Program-made: the position numbers and the translations under genes
NCBI RefSeq assembly: GCF_034424525.1
Contig: NZ_CP139979.1
Coordinates: 1,674,001-1,738,000 of the forward strand
Origin: Sphingobium yanoikuyae
Lineage (GTDB): Bacteria > Pseudomonadota > Alphaproteobacteria > Sphingomonadales > Sphingomonadaceae
Direction: 5' to 3'
Length of the DNA: 64,000 nucleotides
Part shown: one piece after another, positions 1-10,000 of the stretch
Layout of the letters: each line of letters begins with the position of its first letter
Numbering within the stretch: the first letter of the stretch is position 1
The notes under the pieces: generated by a model
The model's input: the letters and a program-made list of their open reading frames with translations, nothing else
Databases searched by the model: none
What the model was told of the DNA's origin: nothing

Positions 1-42
1 GGCAGCGTTGCAGATCGGCATTGCGGTCAGGTTGAAATCCAC
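1..42 (-). CDS. Possible N-terminus of an unidentified gene leaving the window
   Basis: Reading leftward, a GTG at 42 opens a frame that stays open for 14 codons to the window edge (V-D-F-N-L-T-A-M-P-I-C-N-A-A). A purine-rich stretch lies just upstream, but there is no strong ribosome binding site. It would be divergent from the dehydratase gene at 286. Too little is present to name a family, and it could be chance. The 243 bases between it and the next gene hold an imperfect hairpin (70-79 with 87-96) and otherwise nothing I recognise. Confidence 0.25.
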   Translation of the reverse strand, partial: MDFNLTAMPICNAA

Positions 43-285
43 GGCACGGTCTCTTTTCTTGTGAATTGAGGCGGCAATCTAGCTGCGATCGCCGCCCTGT
101 TCAAGCGCCGGGCCGCACAGGGCAAACATCGGCATCGCGATAAACGACGAAAAACCGCGCTTTTCTGCGGCCTGGCGGGATGTTCCCGCTCGTCTGTGCG
201 CATGCTGTTGCCGGTCCTGGACTTGTGCCGGCGGGCGCTGCTCCGCCATGGCAGGGCAGAACAAAGATTTCCTCGGAGGGGAACC

Positions 286-1458
286 ATGAGCATAGCCGTC
301 TTCGACTGTTCGGACATCGACCAATATCTCGGCAAGCCGATGCAGCCTGCGCGGATGCGCGAGCCGATCCACAATAATGATATCCGCCGCTGGGCGCAGG
401 CGATGCATTATCCCAATCTGCTCCATTATGATGCCGATTATGCCGCCGAAGGGCGCTGGGGGCGGCTGGTCGCGCCGCAGAGCTTTGCCGTGACGATGGA
501 TGATGGCCATGGCGCCGGACCGGCCTGCGTCGGTTCCATCCCCAATTCGCACCTGCTGTTCGGCGGCGACGAATGGTGGTTCTATGGTCCGCGCATCCAG
601 GGCGGCGACCTGGTCCATAATGAGCGCATTCCGTTCGACTATACGGTCAAGGATACCAAGTTCGCCGGGCCGACCTGTTTCCAGCGCGGCGACAATAATT
701 ATTACAACCAGAATGGCGAGCTGATCGCCAAGCAGCGCTCGACCTCGATCCGCTATCTGGCCGAGGCGGGGCGCGAGAAGACGACCGATGTGGTCGAGGG
801 CACCGAAGATCCGGTGTGGAGCGACGAGGAACTGGCGCAGATCCAGGATCGCAAGTTCGACTGGGTGCAGATGCTGCACGAACTGGGCCATGGCAAACGT
901 TATTGGGACGATATCCAGATCGGCACGGCTCTGCCCGAGCGCGTCATCGGCCCGCACAGCATCGCCAGCTTCACCACCGAATGGCGCGCCTATCTCTTCA
1001 CCATCTGGGGCGGCACGCACCGGCGCACCGACCTCGACATGGAGGCGCTGGGATTCGTCAAGGAAATGGCGGGGCATGAAAATGACCCGGTGATGGAGCG
1101 GATCAATCCGGAACTGACCGATGGCGCCTATTTCGGCCCATCGCGCGGCCATCTCTTCCCCCGCTGGGCCCGCTTCATCGGCATGCCGCGGGCCTATGGC
1201 TATGGCGCGTCGATGGGCGCCTGGATCGTCGATTATCTGGCCGGCTGGGCCGGCGAATGGGGCATGGTGACCCATTCGGTCGCCTCCTATCGCGGGCCGG
1301 CCTTCACCGGCGACATCACGATCATGACCGGCACGGTGGTCGACAAGTTCGTCGACGATAACGGACGCGACGTGGTGCAGATTGACTGCCGCATGGTCAA
1401 TCAGCTGGGCACGACCCTGGCGACCGCCAAGGCGGAAGTTGCGTTGCCGCGCAAATAA
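286..1458 (+). CDS. FAS1-like / MaoC-type dehydratase domain protein
   Basis: This 390-residue protein resembles double-hotdog acyl-CoA hydratases or dehydratases, in which an N-terminal FAS1-like dehydratase half (about 1-170) is followed by a MaoC-like half (about 200-390). Supporting features are the opening stretch (CSDIDQYLGKP), a central dimer-type segment (RYLAEAG) and the C-terminal hotdog pattern ending ATAKAEVALPRK. The family hydrates or dehydrates enoyl-CoA thioesters in the cytoplasm, often in degradation of branched or cyclic acids. The substrate cannot be told here. I chose the ATG at 286 because GGAGGGG precedes it at good spacing; an upstream in-frame ATG at 196 has no such site and would add 30 residues unlike the family. 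It appears to be a single-gene unit, followed by a perfect hairpin at 1530-1558. Confidence 0.8.
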   Translation: MSIAVFDCSDIDQYLGKPMQPARMREPIHNNDIRRWAQAMHYPNLLHYDADYAAEGRWGRLVAPQSFAVTMDDGHGAGPACVGSIPNSHLLFGGDEWWFYGPRIQGGDLVHNERIPFDYTVKDTKFAGPTCFQRGDNNYYNQNGELIAKQRSTSIRYLAEAGREKTTDVVEGTEDPVWSDEELAQIQDRKFDWVQMLHELGHGKRYWDDIQIGTALPERVIGPHSIASFTTEWRAYLFTIWGGTHRRTDLDMEALGFVKEMAGHENDPVMERINPELTDGAYFGPSRGHLFPRWARFIGMPRAYGYGASMGAWIVDYLAGWAGEWGMVTHSVASYRGPAFTGDITIMTGTVVDKFVDDNGRDVVQIDCRMVNQLGTTLATAKAEVALPRK

Positions 1459-1529
1459 TCGCGGCAATGGCCGCGGCGCGTTTTTGCGGCTCGCGGCGCC
1501 AAGATGTTGAAGCAAAAAGGGGATTTTCC

Positions 1530-1558
1530 TGCGTGCGACGAACGGTGCGTCGCACGCA
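1530..1558. repeat. Perfect 11-bp inverted repeat between dehydratase and cellulose operon
   Basis: TGCGTGCGACG (1530-1540) and CGTCGCACGCA (1548-1558) pair perfectly around a 7-nt loop. It lies 70 nt past the dehydratase stop. There is no T-tract on the plus side, so it may be a weak terminator, an mRNA 3' end, or an operator for the cellulose operon that starts at 1651. The AT-rich stretch 1580-1627 just downstream is the likely place of the bcs promoter. Confidence 0.5.
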
Positions 1559-1650
1559 GCGCCCGCAATGGCGCAACTTCTTCGAATTTCTAAAGATTTT
1601 GTTAACCATTTTACTCTAGGTTTTCCTTGGATATCAGGGAGAACAGGGCC

Positions 1651-1998
1651 ATGCGCTCCGACGCAGAAAGCCTTCTGGCCCGGCTGGGGCGCCGGGATTT
1701 TCGCTATCGCGAGTTCGCGGACAGTTTCGCGGACATGGAATTGTGGCCGATCTTCGAGGCCCTGCTGACCGACCCGCGCGTGGTTGGACGCCCCCTGTCC
1801 AAACTGGAAGCGCGCGAGGCGGAAGCCGTGCTGGCGATCCGCCGCGCGGAGCCGGAACAGCCTGCGCCCGCACCCCGCGCCAATGTGACCAGCATGTTCG
1901 ACGCCTATCAGGACGCGCCGCCATCCGCTGCGCCGCGCGGCAATCTGCGCGATTTCCTGGGCCATCTGTCGAACGACCCCGACAAGCGAGATTATTGA
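1651..1998 (+). CDS. Small BcsR-like cellulose biosynthesis protein
   Basis: A 115-residue protein opens the cellulose operon. Residues 17-40 (FRYREFADS...LWPIFEALL) resemble the core of enterobacterial BcsR, where an aromatic-rich segment is followed by a conserved Trp-Pro pair (here W32-P33) and a hydrophobic helix. BcsR is about 62 residues and pairs with BcsQ at the inner membrane. This one has an extra Ala/Pro-rich C-terminal half with the short motif MFDAYQ and the end RDFLGHLSND. It sits directly before bcsQ, and its stop overlaps the bcsQ start (TGATG). The ATG at 1651 follows AGGGAG with 9-nt spacing; an upstream TTG at 1627 is in frame but less likely. The family assignment is an inference from position and the WP motif; a BcsP-type protein is the alternative. 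Confidence 0.6.
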   Translation: MRSDAESLLARLGRRDFRYREFADSFADMELWPIFEALLTDPRVVGRPLSKLEAREAEAVLAIRRAEPEQPAPAPRANVTSMFDAYQDAPPSAAPRGNLRDFLGHLSNDPDKRDY

Positions 1999-2717
1999 TG
2001 CCGCTGATCCTCTGTCATTCGCCCAAGGGCGGCGTCGGCACCAGCTTCATCGCGGCGCAACTGGCGATCCATCTGGCGCAGCGCGGGCATGACGTCAGCG
2101 CGCTCGACTTCACCTATCAGGATTCTCTCAAGCTCTATTTCGGCCTGACCCCGGCCCAGGGCCTGCCGGAACTGAACGACGGCAGCGCGGACCAGATCGC
2201 GGTGTCGGGCGTCGCGCTCTTTTCCGCTTATGGCCTGCGCCGTGACGCGACCTTCCAGGATCTGCTGGGCAAGCCGGATCATTCGCCGTTCGCCGGCAAG
2301 AAGATCTTCATTGCCGATGTGGCGGCGGGTGACCGCGAGACCAAGGACATGTTGCTGCCGCATGCCGCCCTGCATGTCTGCCCGCTGCATCCGCGCCCCG
2401 GATCGCTGGCGGCCCTGCCCAAGGTCGAGCCGGGCACGGCGACGATCGATCTTGCCAAGACCGGGTTCGTGCTCAACCATCTGGACGATACGCATCGCCT
2501 GTCGCGCCACACTCATATCTTCCTGCGCGAACTGTTCGGCAGCAAGCTGCTCGGCACGATCCGCCGTGACGAGGCGGTGAACGAGGCAAGCGCGATGTTC
2601 GAGCCGCTGGCCCGCTTCGCGCCGGCCAGCGTGGCGCTCAACGATCTGCGCAGGCTGGTCACGACCGTGGAACAGGCGGCTGGCCTGGTTGAGGCGGCCG
2701 AGGAGGCTACTTCGTGA
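1998..2717 (+). CDS. bcsQ: BcsQ, MinD/ParA-type ATPase of cellulose synthesis
   Basis: This 239-residue protein begins MPLILCHSPKGGVGTS, carrying the deviant Walker A motif KGGVGTS of the MinD/ParA/BcsQ ATPases at residues 10-16. In enterobacteria BcsQ is a dimeric cytoplasmic ATPase that, with BcsR, is needed for assembly and polar placement of the cellulose synthase complex. Size and position between the BcsR-like gene and bcsA match the bcsRQAB order. The start ATG shares a base with the previous stop, and the stop overlaps the GTG of bcsAB, so translation is probably coupled throughout. The frame is open upstream to 1743, but that part overlaps the previous gene and is not used. Confidence 0.9.
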   Translation: MPLILCHSPKGGVGTSFIAAQLAIHLAQRGHDVSALDFTYQDSLKLYFGLTPAQGLPELNDGSADQIAVSGVALFSAYGLRRDATFQDLLGKPDHSPFAGKKIFIADVAAGDRETKDMLLPHAALHVCPLHPRPGSLAALPKVEPGTATIDLAKTGFVLNHLDDTHRLSRHTHIFLRELFGSKLLGTIRRDEAVNEASAMFEPLARFAPASVALNDLRRLVTTVEQAAGLVEAAEEATS

Positions 2718-5700
2718 AGGCCCGGCAGGCGATCCTGAGCAACGGGTTGCTGGTGCTGGCCGGGCTGTTCGCCCTGCTGGCGATCACCGTGCCGCTCGAT
2801 CTGGAAGCGCAGTGGATCTTTGCCGGCATCACCATCGTGGGCGCGACCATATTAGGCCGGTTGCGCAGCCGCCGCGCACTGCTGGTGCTGGCGATCCTGT
2901 CGATGATCGTATCGACCCGCTACATGTTCTGGCGCACCACCGAGACGCTCGAATTCGGCACATTGGCAGAATTTCTGCTGGGGTCGGGCCTGTATCTCGC
3001 GGAAGTCTATGCCTGGCTGATCCTGGTGCTGGGCTTCCTGCAGACTGGCTGGCCGCTCGATCGTGAAGTCGTCGAGATCGAGGGCGAGCCCGATCAATGG
3101 CCCAGCGTCGACGTCTATGTCCCGACCTATAATGAAAGCCTGGAGATCGTACGCAACACCGTGTTCGCGGCGATGGACATGGACTATCCGGCCGATCGCT
3201 TCCGCGTCTTCATCCTGGATGACGGCCGTCGCCCCGAGTTTCAGGCGTTCGCGCGCCAGGCCGGCTGCGGCTATCTGACCCGCGGCGACAATCTTCATGC
3301 CAAGGCCGGCAACCTCAATGCCGCGATGAAGAAGACCAATGGCGAACTGATCGCCATCTTCGACTGCGACCATGTGCCGACCCGCGCCTTCCTGCAGATG
3401 ACCGTCGGCTGGTTCCAGCAGGATCCCAAGCTGGCGCTGATGCAGACGCCGCACCATTTCTATTCGCCCGATCCCGCCCAGCGCAATCTGGGCACGGTGC
3501 GCGACCTGCCGGGCGAGGGCGACCTGTTCTACGGTGCCGTCCAGTCCGGCAACGACCTGTGGAACGCGACCTTCTTCTGCGGTTCCTGCGCCGTCATCCG
3601 CCGTGATGCGTTGGCCCAGACCAACGGCTTTGCCGGCGAGACGGTGACCGAGGACGCGCATACCGCGTTGAAGTTGCAGCGCATGGGCTGGAATACCGCC
3701 TATATCGGCGCGCGCCTGTCCGCTGGCCTCGCGACCGAGCGGCTGGTGCTGCATATCGGCCAGCGCATCCGCTGGGCGCGCGGCATGACGCAGATCTTGC
3801 GGATCGACAATCCGCTGTTCGGGCGCGGCCTCAATTGGCAGCAGCGGCTTTGCTACCTGAATGCGATGCTGCATTTCCAGTTTCCGCTGCCGCGCATCGT
3901 CTTCCTGACGAGCCCGCTTGCCTATCTGATCTTTGGCCAGAACATCATCCATGCCTCGGCCTCGCTGATCTTCGCCTATGCGCTGCCGCATCTGGTCTGC
4001 TCGATGACATCGTCGGCCAATACGCAGGGCGGGGATCGCCGGCCTTTCTGGGGCGAAATCTACGAGACGATCCTGGCCTTTCACCTGGCGCGCCCGACGG
4101 TCATGACCTTCTTCCAGCCGCGCAAGGGCAAGTTCAACGTGACGGACAAGGGCAGCCTGCTCGACCGGACCTATTTCGACCTGTCGACGGTGCGCCCGCA
4201 CCTGATCTGCATCGGCCTCATCATCTTCGGCATCGGGCTGGCGATCGTGAAGCGGGTCTTCTTCCCGCATCTGTTCAACATCCAGACCGATACGCTGGTG
4301 CTGAACGTCGTCTGGGCCGTGTTCAGCCTGATCATCCTGATCGCCGCCGTTTCGGTCGCGCGCGAGACGCGGCAGGCGCGCGAATATATCCGCATCGTCA
4401 CCGAATTGCCGGTTACCCTCTACATGGCCGATGGCTATGTGATCGACGCGACGACGATCGACATTTCGATGGGCGGTGCCGCGATCGCCGTGCCGCCCGA
4501 CTTCCCGCTGCGCGACCGGCGTGTCGCCCATATGTCGCTGCCGATGGGTGACGAGAAGCTGACGATCCCGGTCGAAATGGTCCGGTTCGATCGGGGCGAG
4601 GTCAATCTGCGCTTTCAGGAACTGGACATGATCTCTTCGCGCCACCTTGTCCGCGCGGTGATGGGCCGTGCCGATGCCTGGCAGCCCGCTGCCCCCCGCA
4701 AGCCGGTTTCGGCCCTGCACTCTCTCTGGGATATCATCGTGGTCGACTATATGACCCTCAAGCGCCTGTTCCGCCTCAACCGCACGGAGCGCCGCAAGCA
4801 TAAGAAGGCCGTTCGCCTGGCCGCCGCGGCGAAAGCCGCCAAGCAGGCCGCGGCCGCATTGCTGGGCCTGGCCGCGATCGGGACGCTGGTGCTCGCAGGC
4901 AGCGGTCACGCCTTCGCACAGGCGGCACAGGCGCCTGCGGCCACGCTGGCACCCGCCACCGCAGCGGGCGTGCAGAAGCAGCGGCTCAGCTTCCGTGACC
5001 TGCAGGTCAAGATGCCGATCCGCCTGGCCGGCACGCGCGGCGAAATCGGCATTCCCTTCGGCATGCGCCGCAACGAGGTGGTGACCGACAGCAGCCTGAC
5101 GCTGAATTTCGCCTGGTCGCCGGCGATGCTCGGCGACCTCAGCCAGCTGGTCGTGCTGCTGAACGGCGAAGTGGTGCGCACCATTCGCCTGAACCCCGGC
5201 GAGTCCGGTGGTCAGAACCTGACCATTCCGGTCAATCCGGCGCTGTTCCTGCCTGGCGACAACCAGCTGAACCTGCGCCTGGTCGGCCATTATGCGCGCG
5301 ATTGCGAGGATCCGTTCCACAGTTCGCTCTGGGCCAATATCAGCAATGTCCGCTCCTGGTTCGACCTCAGCGTCCAGACGCTGCCGATGGCGCCGGATCT
5401 GGGCCGTCTGCCCGGTCCCTTCTTCGACCGGCACGACAATCTGCCGTTGCGCCTGCCCTTCGTCTTCGCCGGCACGCCGCGCGCTGGCGAAATGGAGGCG
5501 GCCGCCAGCCTGGCCTCCTGGCTGGGCGCCCAGGCCAGCTATCGCGGCTTTTCGTTCAAGCCGGTCTACAACCAGATCCCGACCGGAAACGCGATCCTGT
5601 TCGCGACGCCGGACCGGCCGATCGCCGGCCTCAACCTGTCGATCACCGGGCCGAGCGCCACGGTCATCCGCAATCCGCGCGACACGTTCGGCGAATTGCT

Positions 5701-7090
5701 GGTGGTGATGGGCCGCAATGCCAGCGAGTTGAAGCTGGCCGCTGCGGCGATCGCCAGCGGCCGCGGTGTGCTGAGCGGCGCGCGGATGAACTTCGATGGC
5801 GTCCGCATCCCGACCTATGCGCGCTATGCCGCGCCGCGCTGGCTGCGCACCGACCGCCCGGTCCAGCTGGGCGAGATCATGGATGCCAATGCGCTGCAGG
5901 GCATGGGCCTGCCGCCCGGACCGCTGTCGGCGCGCTTCCGGGTCGCCCCCGACCTCTTCTTCTGGCCGCGCCAGGGCGGTCGCCTGGACCTGCGCTACCG
6001 CTATCCGGCGGCCAAATGGCTCGATCGTCGTGCCTCGCGCCTCGATGTCTCGATCAACAACCAGTATCTGCGCACGCTGCCGCTCGCCGGGGCGGGCTGG
6101 TGGGACAGCCTGTTCGGGGCGCAGGGCGCATCGTCCAACGATTCCAGCGCCTCGATCGTGCTGCCGCGCTACAATCTGTTCGGCCAGAATGAGCTGATCT
6201 TCGACTATAATCTGATCATTGCCGACAAGAAAAAGTGCGAAGGGACGCTGCCTGAGAATGTCCGGGTCAGCGTGCGTCCGAGCAGCAGCATCGACCTCAG
6301 CCGCGCCTATCACGCGCTGCATATGCCCGATCTCGCCACCTTTGCGGGCGCCGGCTATCCCTTCACCATTCGTCCCGACCTGTCGGAGACCACGGTGCTG
6401 ATGGGTGGTCAGCCTTCGGCCGGGGCGGTCGAGGCCTTCCTGGTGCTGATGGGCCGTATGGGCGATTCCACCGGCGCGCCGGTCACGGGCGTCGTGGTCG
6501 CCAACGCTGTCGATGGCGAGCGGCTGCAGGGGCGTGACATCATCGTTATCGGTGGCAGCAGTGTCGCGGGTTCCGACCAGCTCTTCGCTGGCGCACCGGT
6601 CCGTTATGAAAATGGCCGGCTGCAGGTGACGGAGATGAGCCCGATCCAGCGCATCTTCGCCTTCTTCTCGCCGTTCGATCGATCGGGTGATGGCGAAGCA
6701 GACGCGTTCGTGACCTCGTCCAGCGGTTTTGCCGGCATTGTCGGCTTCGAATCCCCGTTCGAGGGCGGTCGCAGCGTCGTGGCCCTGCTGGCGGACGATC
6801 CGCGCGCCTTGCCCGATCTGGTCGGCGGCATGGCCGATGCCAAGATCAACGCCCAAATCCAGGGCGACCTGGCCGTTACCAGTGGCGACGGAATGAGCAG
6901 CTTTGCTGTGGGGCCAGGCTATTGGGTCGGCTATCTGCCCTTCTGGATGAAGGCCGCCTTCTGGCTGAGCCAGCGCCCTCTGCTGATGGCCGCCTGTGGC
7001 CTGCTCGCGGCGCTCATCCTCGCCGGACCGCTCTATCTCTACCTCAGCCGGCAGCAGCGCCGCCGCCTGAGCAAGGAGGATGAGGCATGA
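2714..7090 (+). CDS. bcsAB: Fused cellulose synthase BcsA-BcsB
   Basis: This 1458-residue protein joins the catalytic BcsA and periplasmic BcsB subunits, as in the acetic acid bacteria AcsAB. BcsA (about 1-700) has N-terminal membrane helices, a GT2 domain with DDGRR (169-173), DCD (217-219), TED (312-314) and QRIRW (350-354), further helices, and a PilZ domain. The c-di-GMP ligands are present: RxxxR as REYIR (556-560) and DxSxxG as DISMGG. A Lys/Ala-rich linker leads to a signal-like hydrophobic stretch (about 713-737, ending GHAFAQA) that would place BcsB in the periplasm. BcsB ends with a membrane helix (LLMAACGLLAALILAG) and a basic tail. UDP-glucose is polymerised and extruded, with c-di-GMP control expected. 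It starts with GTG overlapping the bcsQ stop. Confidence 0.95.
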   Translation: MKARQAILSNGLLVLAGLFALLAITVPLDLEAQWIFAGITIVGATILGRLRSRRALLVLAILSMIVSTRYMFWRTTETLEFGTLAEFLLGSGLYLAEVYAWLILVLGFLQTGWPLDREVVEIEGEPDQWPSVDVYVPTYNESLEIVRNTVFAAMDMDYPADRFRVFILDDGRRPEFQAFARQAGCGYLTRGDNLHAKAGNLNAAMKKTNGELIAIFDCDHVPTRAFLQMTVGWFQQDPKLALMQTPHHFYSPDPAQRNLGTVRDLPGEGDLFYGAVQSGNDLWNATFFCGSCAVIRRDALAQTNGFAGETVTEDAHTALKLQRMGWNTAYIGARLSAGLATERLVLHIGQRIRWARGMTQILRIDNPLFGRGLNWQQRLCYLNAMLHFQFPLPRIVFLTSPLAYLIFGQNIIHASASLIFAYALPHLVCSMTSSANTQGGDRRPFWGEIYETILAFHLARPTVMTFFQPRKGKFNVTDKGSLLDRTYFDLSTVRPHLICIGLIIFGIGLAIVKRVFFPHLFNIQTDTLVLNVVWAVFSLIILIAAVSVARETRQAREYIRIVTELPVTLYMADGYVIDATTIDISMGGAAIAVPPDFPLRDRRVAHMSLPMGDEKLTIPVEMVRFDRGEVNLRFQELDMISSRHLVRAVMGRADAWQPAAPRKPVSALHSLWDIIVVDYMTLKRLFRLNRTERRKHKKAVRLAAAAKAAKQAAAALLGLAAIGTLVLAGSGHAFAQAAQAPAATLAPATAAGVQKQRLSFRDLQVKMPIRLAGTRGEIGIPFGMRRNEVVTDSSLTLNFAWSPAMLGDLSQLVVLLNGEVVRTIRLNPGESGGQNLTIPVNPALFLPGDNQLNLRLVGHYARDCEDPFHSSLWANISNVRSWFDLSVQTLPMAPDLGRLPGPFFDRHDNLPLRLPFVFAGTPRAGEMEAAASLASWLGAQASYRGFSFKPVYNQIPTGNAILFATPDRPIAGLNLSITGPSATVIRNPRDTFGELLVVMGRNASELKLAAAAIASGRGVLSGARMNFDGVRIPTYARYAAPRWLRTDRPVQLGEIMDANALQGMGLPPGPLSARFRVAPDLFFWPRQGGRLDLRYRYPAAKWLDRRASRLDVSINNQYLRTLPLAGAGWWDSLFGAQGASSNDSSASIVLPRYNLFGQNELIFDYNLIIADKKKCEGTLPENVRVSVRPSSSIDLSRAYHALHMPDLATFAGAGYPFTIRPDLSETTVLMGGQPSAGAVEAFLVLMGRMGDSTGAPVTGVVVANAVDGERLQGRDIIVIGGSSVAGSDQLFAGAPVRYENGRLQVTEMSPIQRIFAFFSPFDRSGDGEADAFVTSSSGFAGIVGFESPFEGGRSVVALLADDPRALPDLVGGMADAKINAQIQGDLAVTSGDGMSSFAVGPGYWVGYLPFWMKAAFWLSQRPLLMAACGLLAALILAGPLYLYLSRQQRRRLSKEDEA

Positions 7091-10000
7091 GTAGCACCCT
7101 CCGTCTGCGTGTCACCTGCGCCGCCCTGGGGCTGGCCTGCATGGCGCCGCTGCCCACGCTGGCCGATGTGCCGGGCGTCGCGCCGTTGATCCAGCAGGGC
7201 CGCTACTGGCAGTCCAAGGGGCGACAGGATCTCGCCAACCAGGCCTATCGCCGGGCGCTGGCGCTCGATCCCAATAATGCCGAAGCGCGAAAGGGGCTGG
7301 CTGGCCCGCCGCCCAAGGCACAGCCGGCACCGAAACCCACGCCCGCGCCCGCGCCGGCACGGCGCGCCGAAGCGACGCCACGCCCGACGCCCACGCCGGC
7401 TGCGGCCCCCTCGGCGGCAAATCGGACGCAAGCAGCGCGCCCGAGCGGCAATGCTGGCGGTGGCGCGTCGCGCGCGAGTGGTTTCAAGGCGCTCGACGCC
7501 AATGATCTGGATGGCGCCGAGCGTGCGTTCGAGCGCGCCGTGGCGGCCAATCGCAACGATGCCGACGCGTTGGGCGGTCTTGGCCTGGTGCGCTTGCGCC
7601 AGGGGCGCTTTGGCGAAGCGCGTGACCTGCTCGATCAGGCGTCGCAGCGCGGTTCGGCCGGGCAATGGGCGCAGGCGCTGGCCTCCGCCCGCTTCTTTGG
7701 CGGGCTTGCCGATGCGCGCGCGGCGCTGGCGCAGGGCCGGCTTGGCGAAGCGCAGGCCGATGCCGAGGCGCTGGTCCGTTCCGGCTATCCGCAGCGTGGC
7801 CCGGCGCTCGAATTGCTGGCCGATATCTATGAGCGGCAGGGGCGCTATGCCGATGCGGCAGATCTCTACCGGCAGGCAAATGAAGGGACGAAACAGTCCG
7901 ATGGTCGGCTGGCGAGCCGGGCGGCGCGCGATCGCGCCCGTGCCGCGGCCGCGCGCGGCGATGATGTCACCACCGAACAGGAATTTCATTCCGGCCTGTT
8001 GCTGGACCAGCAGGATCCGTGGATCCGTTACGAGTTTGCCCGCTATCTGATCCAGCGCCAGCGCCTGCCCGAGGCAGAATCGCTGATCAACTCGCTGGGA
8101 TCGTCGAGCGACCCGGACTGGCTCTATGCGGCCGCGCTGCTCAACGCCGATCGCGGCCGGGCGTCGGCCGCCGATACGCTGATGGCGCGCATTCCCGAAA
8201 TGCAGCGCACGGAACAGATGCGCAATTTCGCCGTCGGCCTCAAGGTGGACGGTGCGATCGAGCGGGCCAAGGCCATGGCCGCGCAGGGCCGGCAGGCCGA
8301 TGCGCTGATGGCGCTGCGCCAACTGGCTGCGACCCCCGGCATCGACCCGACCAAGCAGGCGGCGGTGGCCGACGCGATGTTCGAACTGGGTGACCGGGAA
8401 GGGGCGGCGCAACTGGCGCAGCAGGCGCTGACCGCCGGCACCATCACCGACCCGGCCGGCTATGAACCGATCGTGCGCGTGCTGGCCAAGACCGGACGCG
8501 ATGCCTTTGCCACCAGCGCCGTGCAGCGCGCCGCGCAACTGGCGGGCAATACGCCCGACGGCCAGCGTGTCGTGGCGCGGATGAACGGCATCATGGCGGC
8601 GTCGCAGGCGGATCGGCTGCGACTGGCCGGGCAGAACGCCCAGGCCTTCGACCTGCTGCAGGGCGCGTGGAACGCTGCGCCGGGCAATCAGGAAGTGCTG
8701 GCCGCGCTGGCACGGCTCTATCAGTCCGGCGGCATGCCGGCCCAGGCGGCCCAGACCTACCAACTGGTCCTGGCCCAGTCGCCCAATGACAAGGGCGCGT
8801 TGATGGGCCTGATCGAGACGGCGGGCGCAGCGGGCGACAAGGATCTGGCGCGCGCCACGATCGAGCGCGCCTTGCAGCAGTCGCCCAATGATTATCAGAT
8901 CTACATGGCGGCGGCGCGGATGGAGCAAGCGCGGGGCGACGAGGGCGCCGCGCTGCGCTACCTGAAGCGCGCGAAGGAAGTCTATGCCGCGCAGAGCGGC
9001 GCAGGCAATGTCACCGCCAGCAATCCCTTCGCCGCGACGATGCAGGGCAACAACCCGTTCCGCAACCAGTCGGCTGCGGTTGCTCCTGCGGCGGTCAATC
9101 CGTTCGCGCTGGGATCGGGCGCCCGGCTGGCCGGACAGGCGCCGTCACCGGCAGGCATGGCGTTCGCGCCGATGCCGCAGGCTGGCGAAGCCGGCGGCTT
9201 CCCGCCTGCGGTCGTGGCCCAGTCCGCGCCGATGCCGGGTGGCTATCCGGCCGTTGGTGTACCGGCGTCTGCGCCCGGCGGATCGATGATGACAAGCGGC
9301 GATCCGGTGATGGACCGCATCCAGACCGAGATCCGCACCCTGACCCGTGACAGCGGCCCACGCGCCGAACTGCGCACCGGCTATCGCGAGCGATCGGGCG
9401 AAGCGGGGCTGAGCGAACTCAAGGAACTGACCGGATCGGCCGAAGTCTCCACCAGCGTTGGTAACGGCCGGATCAAGGCCAGGGCGGAAGCCGTGGTGCT
9501 GGATGCCGGTCGTCCCAGCCGGTCGGGCCTTGCCCGCTTCGGTCGCAATGCGACGCCCGAAGCGCAGGGGATCGTCGATCAGGAGGAATCCGCACTGGTG
9601 GACGCCGATACCCAGCATGCGTCCGGCGTGGCGCTGTCGGCCGCTTATGAGACGCCGCTGCTGAAGCTGGAGGCTGGCGTCACGCCGCTCGGTTTCGAGG
9701 ATAGCGACGTGACCTGGCATGCGGCGATCAGCCCGCGTTTCTCGCCCTATGCGACGGCGCGTGCCTGGTTCGAGCGCAAGCCGGTGACCGACAGCGTCCT
9801 GTCCTATGCTGGCACACGCGATCCCGTGACCGGGGCGATGTGGGGCCAGGTAATGCGGACCGGCGGCGGCGCATCCTTCTCCTATGATCAGGATGGGGCG
9901 GGGGTCTATGGCGACCTGTCCTATTATAAATATGCCGGGCATGACGTCCGCAAGAACCATGGTTTCCAGGCCAATGTCGGTGGCTATCTGCCCTTCTATC

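Noticed and set aside
1590..1620. Possible CtrA-type site (GTTAACCATTTTAC) before the cellulose operon
   Set aside because: The second TTAA half-site is missing, so the match is too weak.
79..1965. 628-residue minus-strand frame over the dehydratase gene
   Set aside because: It is the antisense shadow of the dehydratase and the BcsR-like gene, and the translated sequence shows no family features.
2852..6856. 1334-residue open frame on the minus strand opposite bcsAB
   Set aside because: It is antisense to a clearly conserved gene, has no recognisable domain and a His/Arg/Gln-rich composition typical of shadow frames in GC-rich DNA. Similar long frames opposite hutU-hutG, the TonB receptors, DUF885, GH127 and nirB were rejected for the same reason.
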